A DNA stretch of 17,711 nucleotides from Clostridiaceae bacterium (lineage in GTDB: Bacteria; Bacillota; Clostridia; Saccharofermentanales; UBA5734). Position numbers and translations under genes: made by a program. Numbering within the stretch: the first letter of the stretch is position 1; each line of letters begins with the position of its first letter. The notes beneath the pieces are model-generated. The model was given only the letters and a program-made list of their open reading frames with translations. It had not been told where the DNA came from and searched no databases. Of this stretch, positions 13,419-17,711 are shown one piece after another. The DNA lies in assembly GCA_012519875.1 (NCBI GenBank), contig JAAYPL010000182.1, positions 1 through 17,711 on the forward strand, written 5' to 3'.

Positions 13419-14110
13419 GCATGCATGATTCGCAACGGACCTGGCTGAGAAGCCGGCAAATCATGTACCGCCTGCTGAGTCGTCTATACTGGCGCGAGGT
13501 CGATGAAATCCTGCTGGTCAGCCTGAAAAAAATGTCGATCCCGGCAGACTGCGCCGATCATGCCCTGCAGGACGGCTGGAATTTGTTCGGAGAAGCCGTT
13601 GCCGGATTAAGCGATGAATGCCTGGAGGATCTTGCCGTTGATTTTGCCGTTACCTTTCTGGGTGCCGGGACGGCCAAGGCAGCTTTGATGGCCCTGCCTT
13701 TTGCCTCCGTATATACCAACTCCAGGCGAATGTTGATGCAGGATGCTCGTGACAGAGCCGTCGCGGCTTATCGGGCCAAAGGGCAGCAGGCCGGTTTGCA
13801 TCCGGACGGCCTGCCCGAAGACCATCTGGCTGTTTTGCTGGATTTCATGGCGTTTTTGTGCAGAACGGACGAAACGACCGTAGCCGATGACGTCCGGATG
13901 CAATCGGTGCTACAGGAGCAACAGGTGTTTCTGGAGCAGCACCTGCTTAATTGGATCGGATTGTTCTGCGAGGATGTTGTCAAACTGGGCAGAACATCAT
14001 TCTATCGTGCTGTCGCACGTTTAACCGAAGCCTATTTGCAATTTGATGTCCGGCAGATCCGAAATCTGCGACAGCCGGGCGTAATTTGTGCAGCATCGAC
14101 TGTAATATGA
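13415..14110 (+). CDS. TorD/DmsD-family molybdoenzyme maturation chaperone
   Basis: All-helical protein of 231 residues. Its context and motifs match the TorD family: PFASVYTNSRRMLMQ near 92-106 and LPEDHLAVLLDFMAFLC near 132-148 correspond to the conserved regions of TorD-like chaperones. Such proteins bind the apo-molybdoenzyme and help insert the cofactor; many also proofread Tat export. Since the enzyme here has no Tat signal, the role is probably cofactor insertion only. The ATG overlaps the ferredoxin gene's stop as ATGA, with AGGAGA 8 nt upstream. The AsrA-like gene follows 12 bp after its stop. Confidence 0.85.
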   Translation: MSMHDSQRTWLRSRQIMYRLLSRLYWREVDEILLVSLKKMSIPADCADHALQDGWNLFGEAVAGLSDECLEDLAVDFAVTFLGAGTAKAALMALPFASVYTNSRRMLMQDARDRAVAAYRAKGQQAGLHPDGLPEDHLAVLLDFMAFLCRTDETTVADDVRMQSVLQEQQVFLEQHLLNWIGLFCEDVVKLGRTSFYRAVARLTEAYLQFDVRQIRNLRQPGVICAASTVI

Positions 14111-14122
14111 GGAGGGTCGCTT

Positions 14123-15172
14123 ATGGGGTACCGTGTAAGCTATGAACAAGCGGATAGGTTGCTGCAGACCTGGCAAAAACAATACCGGATTTATGCACCG
14201 AAGCGCTTTGCCGGACGAGGCTGGAAGCCGGGTACCGATATGATTCGATATGGCGAAATACAATCTTTTCGGGATGTGGCCTACACCGAACAGTCTCATT
14301 TTTCACCCAAGGATGTTGTGGCGCCGATCATGCAAACCATGCTGTCTTTCACCGCTGATGAGGTGAAGGTCAGCAGTATCGATGACAGGGGGATTCTGCT
14401 TCTGGCTCGGCCGTGCGATATCCACGGCATTCACCGGTTGGACAAGATTTTTCTTAAAAACGGCGGCCAAGCTGATTTTTATTATCAGCGCTACCGCGAG
14501 AAAGTAAAATTTGTCATGATCGAGTGCCGTGAAGGCTGGGATCATTGTTTTTGCGTATCAATGGGTGCCAACCGGACCGATGATTACAGCATGGCTGTTC
14601 GTTTTGGGCCTGACGATTTGCTTATTGAGGTTCGGGATGAGGATTTTGCCGATTCGCTTGCGGGTCTGCCGGCAGTGGATTTTACGCCGGAATTTGTCAG
14701 TCAGGACAAAAAACCGGTGCAATTGCCTGTTATCAAGAATCCGGAACAACTGAAGGCCGCCTATGATTTGCCAATGTGGGCGGAATACAACGACCGGTGC
14801 ATCAGTTGCGGAAGTTGCAATACCGTGTGCACGACCTGCAGCTGTTTTGACACGATCGATGTCATTTTCAGCGAAACCAGCCGGGACGGTGAGCGCCGCC
14901 GCGTCTGGTCATCCTGCATGTTGGAGAGTTTCAGCACTATGGCCGGTGGGCATGCGGTTCGCAAAACACCGGGTGAACGCATGCGGTTCAAGGTTCTGCA
15001 TAAGGTACACGATTATCGGTCACGTTTCGGCGGTGACGAGCACATGTGCATTGGCTGTGGTCGTTGCGACATCCGCTGTCCGGAGGACATTTCTTTTGTT
15101 GACGCTGTCAATCGTTTGAGCGCAGCGATGGCCGGCCAAGCCGTGGTTGTCGGCACAAAGGAGGAGATTTGA
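14123..15172 (+). CDS. asrA: AsrA-like anaerobic sulfite reductase subunit A / electron-transfer Fe-S protein
   Basis: A 349-residue protein, the usual AsrA length. The N-terminal two thirds contain the family's RPCDIHGIHRLDKIFL and FVMIECREGWDHCFC segments. The C-terminal third has two ferredoxin-type motifs: C226/229/232/236, with extra C239 and C241, and C309/312/315/319 (CIGCGRCDIRCPE). In the Asr sulfite reductase and in sulfhydrogenases, this subunit relays electrons between the flavin subunit and the catalytic subunit. AGGAGGG lies before the ATG at 14123. Its neighbours here are a molybdoenzyme upstream and AsrB downstream, with no siroheme AsrC, so it likely feeds the molybdoenzyme instead. 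Confidence 0.92.
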   Translation: MGYRVSYEQADRLLQTWQKQYRIYAPKRFAGRGWKPGTDMIRYGEIQSFRDVAYTEQSHFSPKDVVAPIMQTMLSFTADEVKVSSIDDRGILLLARPCDIHGIHRLDKIFLKNGGQADFYYQRYREKVKFVMIECREGWDHCFCVSMGANRTDDYSMAVRFGPDDLLIEVRDEDFADSLAGLPAVDFTPEFVSQDKKPVQLPVIKNPEQLKAAYDLPMWAEYNDRCISCGSCNTVCTTCSCFDTIDVIFSETSRDGERRRVWSSCMLESFSTMAGGHAVRKTPGERMRFKVLHKVHDYRSRFGGDEHMCIGCGRCDIRCPEDISFVDAVNRLSAAMAGQAVVVGTKEEI

Positions 15173-15174
15173 CG

Positions 15175-15963
15175 ATGGAGAACATCATGCTGCCGTCAGG
15201 GGCCAAAATAATCGACATCATTCATGAAACCACAGCGGAATATACTTTCCGCGTTGCCTACGACCAACCGATCCGCCATGGCCAGTTTTTCCAGCTTTCC
15301 ATCCCTAAAGTAGGCGAGGCGCCCATTTCGGTCAGCGCCAAAGGGGAAGGCTGGATCGAATTTACCATTCGCAAGGTCGGGCGGTTGACCGAAGGGCTTT
15401 TCGGCCTGCAACCCGGACATACGATCTTTCTGCGCGGGCCGTACGGCAATTATTTTCCGATCGAATCCTTTGATAACAAGGCGCTGGTGGTCATTGCCGG
15501 CGGAACCGGTTTGGCCGCGGTCAGGAGCCTTCTCAGGCACTATGCCGATAACCGAGCCGACATCCGGGATGTCTATCTGATTGCGGGATTCAAAGATATC
15601 AACAGCGTTCTTTTCACCCAAGATCTTCAGCGGTTCCGGGAAACTTTCAATACCATTGCCACGCTGGATAATATGACCGCGCCCGGTTTTTCCACCGGAC
15701 TGGTCACCGCACACATTCCATCCATTCCCTTTGCCGAGCTTGGAGACTGTAATGTTGTGATCGTCGGTCCGCCCCTCATGATGCGTTTTGCCTCGGAGGC
15801 TTGTATCAAAAATGGAGCCGACCCTGACAACATGTGGCTGTCTTTTGAACGCAAAATGTCCTGTGCGGTAGGCAAGTGCGGCCATTGCAAGATCAATGAG
15901 ACCTATGTCTGTTTGGAAGGACCTATTTTTCGTTACACCAAAGCCCAAGAATTGCTTGACTAG
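15175..15963 (+). CDS. asrB: AsrB-like NAD(P)H-oxidising flavoprotein with [2Fe-2S] site
   Basis: A 262-residue ferredoxin-NADP reductase-fold protein. Residues 1-95 form the FAD-binding barrel (GEAPISVSA, RGPYGNYFPI). A nucleotide-binding domain follows, with VIAGGTGLAAVRSLL and VGPPLMMRF. The C-terminus carries a [2Fe-2S] motif C230-x4-C235-x2-C238-x7-C246, as in AsrB, PyrK and sulfhydrogenase gamma subunits. It should oxidise NADH or NADPH (which one is not visible) and pass electrons to AsrA. An open frame exists from a TTG at 15169, but the ATG at 15175 with AAAGGAGGAG about 8 nt upstream is the better start. It lies 2 bp after the asrA stop, is the last gene of the operon, and ends 3 bp from the convergent apbE stop. 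Confidence 0.93.
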   Translation: MENIMLPSGAKIIDIIHETTAEYTFRVAYDQPIRHGQFFQLSIPKVGEAPISVSAKGEGWIEFTIRKVGRLTEGLFGLQPGHTIFLRGPYGNYFPIESFDNKALVVIAGGTGLAAVRSLLRHYADNRADIRDVYLIAGFKDINSVLFTQDLQRFRETFNTIATLDNMTAPGFSTGLVTAHIPSIPFAELGDCNVVIVGPPLMMRFASEACIKNGADPDNMWLSFERKMSCAVGKCGHCKINETYVCLEGPIFRYTKAQELLD

Positions 15964-15966
15964 ATA

Positions 15967-17028
15967 TTAATTTACCGGCGCAGCTTTCAAGGTTTTAAAT
16001 CCGGGGCTCTCGAGCAGCGAGCCATCCGGCAGGCACCAGAGGGCTTCGGTTTGCTCAAATGACTCCAGCAACCTGAGGCCCGCTTCGTAAGGCAGACAGA
16101 ATAACGCCGTGGACAGAACATCGGCCAGCCCGGCGTCAGGTGTGACGACAGTAACCGAAAGGTAATTGTTTTCCGGGAACAAGGTGTCGACGTCGATAAT
16201 GTGGTGGTAGCGCCGGCCGTCTACTTCATAGTACCGTTCATAGCTTCCGCTGGTGGCCACCGAGAGGTCGTGGATGTTCAGGACCGCCAGAAAATCTGCG
16301 CCCGGGCCAACGGGATTTTCGACGCCGGCCCGCCAAGGCTCCGGCTTCTGATTCCGATAACCAATGGCGCGCACGTTTCCGCCAACCGATATCAGCAGAT
16401 GCTTGCTGCCACGGGCTTCGGCCGCTTGGGCGGTTTGTTCGACAGCATAGCCTTTGGCAATGGCGCCCACGTCAAGTGACATTTCCGGGTCGCAAAGTTC
16501 GACGGTGTTGTTCCAAGGGTCAACGATCAGATTTGCGATGTTGGTGTGGCGATCGGCTTCTTTGAGAACTGCCGGATCCGGAACTTGGGCTGCAGCCGGA
16601 TCGGCCAGACCGACTGTCCGATGGTTATGCCAAATTTTCAAAACCGAACCCATGGCGACATTGACTCTGCCATGGGTTTTTTCACACATTTCCAGAGAAA
16701 AGAGCAACAGATCAATGATTTTTCGGTCAACCGGGACCGGACCCTGGCCGGCTCTGTCATTAACATCCTTGAGATTGGTCACCCCGGGATAGCTGTTGTA
16801 GATATCAAACAGTTGATGGTACATTTCCAAATCGTCTTTGATGCACCGGATCTGTTTCTCGAAATCGGCGCGATTTGCGGCATAGCCCACGACTTGGGTC
16901 AGCGTGTCAAAAAGGCCGATGAACTCAGCCTCGTGTTTGACCGATTCGGCAGGTGCACAAGCTGAGCCGGCCAGAACCAGCAGGCAAATCAAGATCCAAG
17001 GCAGGCTTTTTTTACATTTCATCAACAT
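15967..17028 (-). CDS. apbE: FAD:protein FMN transferase (ApbE) lipoprotein
   Basis: Transfers FMN from FAD onto a Thr/Ser of target flavoproteins, on the outer face of the membrane. The 353-residue protein has a signal peptide with a lipobox-like AGSAC (Cys24). ApbE motifs are present: FDTLTQVVGY, SLDVGAIAKGYAVE, ISVGGNVRAIG, SGSYERYYEVDGRRYHHIIDV and TPDAGLADVLSTALFCL. No protein with an FMN-attachment motif is recognisable in the window, so the target is elsewhere. The ATG at 17028 has GGTGGAAAG upstream; an alternative ATG lies two codons later. It is tail-to-tail with asrB, with no terminator between, and diverges from the flavodoxin-like gene. Confidence 0.94.
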   Translation of the reverse strand: MLMKCKKSLPWILICLLVLAGSACAPAESVKHEAEFIGLFDTLTQVVGYAANRADFEKQIRCIKDDLEMYHQLFDIYNSYPGVTNLKDVNDRAGQGPVPVDRKIIDLLLFSLEMCEKTHGRVNVAMGSVLKIWHNHRTVGLADPAAAQVPDPAVLKEADRHTNIANLIVDPWNNTVELCDPEMSLDVGAIAKGYAVEQTAQAAEARGSKHLLISVGGNVRAIGYRNQKPEPWRAGVENPVGPGADFLAVLNIHDLSVATSGSYERYYEVDGRRYHHIIDVDTLFPENNYLSVTVVTPDAGLADVLSTALFCLPYEAGLRLLESFEQTEALWCLPDGSLLESPGFKTLKAAPVN

Positions 17029-17050
17029 AGATTACTTTCCACCACCCGTA

Positions 17051-17059
17051 TTTTACCAT
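17051..17059 (-). promoter_or_regulatory. Possible extended -10 promoter of apbE (minus strand)
   Basis: On the minus strand TGGTAAAAT is an extended -10 element about 23 bp before the apbE ATG. No good -35 box is present at the right distance. Confidence 0.35.
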
Positions 17060-17095
17060 GTGTTAAACCCGACCGGCAGAACCTGTACCATTCTT

Positions 17096-17124
17096 TGTCA
17101 AAGACGCAATGAAAGTAGTATAAT
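17096..17124 (+). promoter_or_regulatory. Promoter of the flavodoxin-like gene
   Basis: TTGTCA (17096-17101), exactly 17 bp, TATAAT (17119-17124). Transcription would begin near 17131, about 40 nt before the GTG start, with GGAGGGAAG as ribosome binding site. Confidence 0.75.
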
Positions 17125-17170
17125 ACCATTGATATGTACAAATAATATACTGAATTTGGAGGGAAGCTTT

Positions 17171-17711
17171 GTGAGTAAAAAGATTGTTGCTTTCAGTTGT
17201 GGCAGACGTGGTGGCAACACCGAAATCTACATCAAGGCAGCCTTGCTGGCAGCCAGCAGGATGGGAATCAAGTGTGAACTGATCCGTTTGAATGAGTGCA
17301 ATCTGATTCCCTGTAAAAACTGCCTGCGCGGCCCTTGTTACGCCAAAGGCCCCGGCGCCTGTATTCTCAAGGATGATGGCGTCTGGCTGGCTGATAAGTT
17401 TTTAGAAAGCGATGGCTATATTCTGGGTGCGCCGGTCTGGTCACTGTCGCCGACAGGAATTGTGACTGTTTTCCGGGATCGGATTTTCGGCCCCAAAATG
17501 GATCTGGCCGCCTGGGAGATGAACGGGATTCCGGACTGGGCCAATGGTCGTAATCTGCAGAGACCGGGAGCCCTTATTTCAGTAGGCGGCGCTTTGACGG
17601 AGAACTGGACCAGTCTTGGTTTGGCTACACTTTATACAACGACATTCTCGACGCAGACCAATGTTGTTGATCATATGAACGTCTATCAAGTTGCGGACTA
17701 TGGCGAGGCAC
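17171..17711 (+). CDS. Flavodoxin-like NAD(P)H-dependent FMN reductase / iron-sulfur flavoprotein, N-terminal part
   Basis: Partial gene: 180 codons are visible before the window ends. It starts at GTG with GGAGGGAAG 5-8 nt upstream. The N-terminus KIVAFSCGRRGGNTEIYIKAA is a flavodoxin-type FMN phosphate loop, and LGAPVWSLSPTGIVTVFRDRI is the second FMN loop of the NADPH-dependent FMN reductase/WrbA-like family. Between them, cysteines C48, C51, C56 and C64 (CX2CX4CX7C) resemble, but do not exactly match, the compact cluster motif of archaeal and bacterial iron-sulfur flavoproteins. Electron partner and substrate are unknown. Proximity to apbE and the Asr/Mo operon suggests an anaerobic redox role (inference). 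Confidence 0.8.
   Translation, partial: MSKKIVAFSCGRRGGNTEIYIKAALLAASRMGIKCELIRLNECNLIPCKNCLRGPCYAKGPGACILKDDGVWLADKFLESDGYILGAPVWSLSPTGIVTVFRDRIFGPKMDLAAWEMNGIPDWANGRNLQRPGALISVGGALTENWTSLGLATLYTTTFSTQTNVVDHMNVYQVADYGEA

Noticed and set aside
14123..15963. Complete anaerobic sulfite reductase (AsrABC)
   Set aside because: The siroheme catalytic subunit AsrC is missing; the next gene is apbE on the opposite strand.

Overview
The window looks like a chromosomal segment of an anaerobic, probably low-to-mid GC Gram-positive bacterium (Bacillota, Clostridia-like). The support is strong AGGAGG-type ribosome binding sites, sigma-A-type promoters, a class III fructose-1,6-bisphosphatase, a VanZ-like protein, anaerobic sulfite-reductase-type electron-transfer subunits and many [4Fe-4S] proteins. 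The taxon is an inference; no rRNA or other decisive marker is present.

Positions 1-4340 hold housekeeping and accessory genes: the start of an RsuA-type pseudouridine synthase (minus) diverging from a small Smr-domain protein, a family 4 uracil-DNA glycosylase followed by a VanZ-like membrane protein, a ferritin with a clear terminator, and a tRNA-Gln(CUG) on the minus strand with its own promoter. A translationally coupled minus-strand pair follows (rhodanese lipoprotein, then glycerophosphodiester phosphodiesterase). Positions 4361-6400 carry the class III fbp gene with its promoter.

Positions 6534-9856 form an operon of the MinD-ATPase/NifX ('orange protein'-like) type: a Gly/Arg/Met-rich DUF5320-like small protein, a DUF134 DNA-binding regulator, a NifX/NifB-type metallocluster protein, two MinD-family ATPases with inserted ferredoxin domains, and a second NifX-like protein. 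It starts from a consensus promoter enclosed by a perfect 11-bp inverted repeat. Two oddities lie in it. The DUF134 gene has no ATG/GTG/TTG before its conserved N-terminus (ATA sits where ATG is expected), and the second ATPase is interrupted by an in-frame TAA.

Positions 10117-15963 form a tightly packed operon: a molybdopterin (Mo or W) oxidoreductase without a Tat signal, a four-cluster ferredoxin subunit, a TorD-like chaperone, and AsrA- and AsrB-like subunits, with no siroheme AsrC. The simplest reading is a soluble cytoplasmic enzyme in which AsrB oxidises NAD(P)H and electrons pass through AsrA and the ferredoxin subunit to the Mo/W site. The substrate is unknown. This combination is the most interesting system in the window.

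Positions 15967-17711 hold a convergent ApbE flavin transferase lipoprotein (minus) and, divergent from it, the start of a Cys-containing flavodoxin-like reductase that runs off the window. A GGCATATGT-type motif recurs at the promoter of the ATPase/NifX operon and just upstream of the molybdoenzyme operon, suggesting shared regulation.
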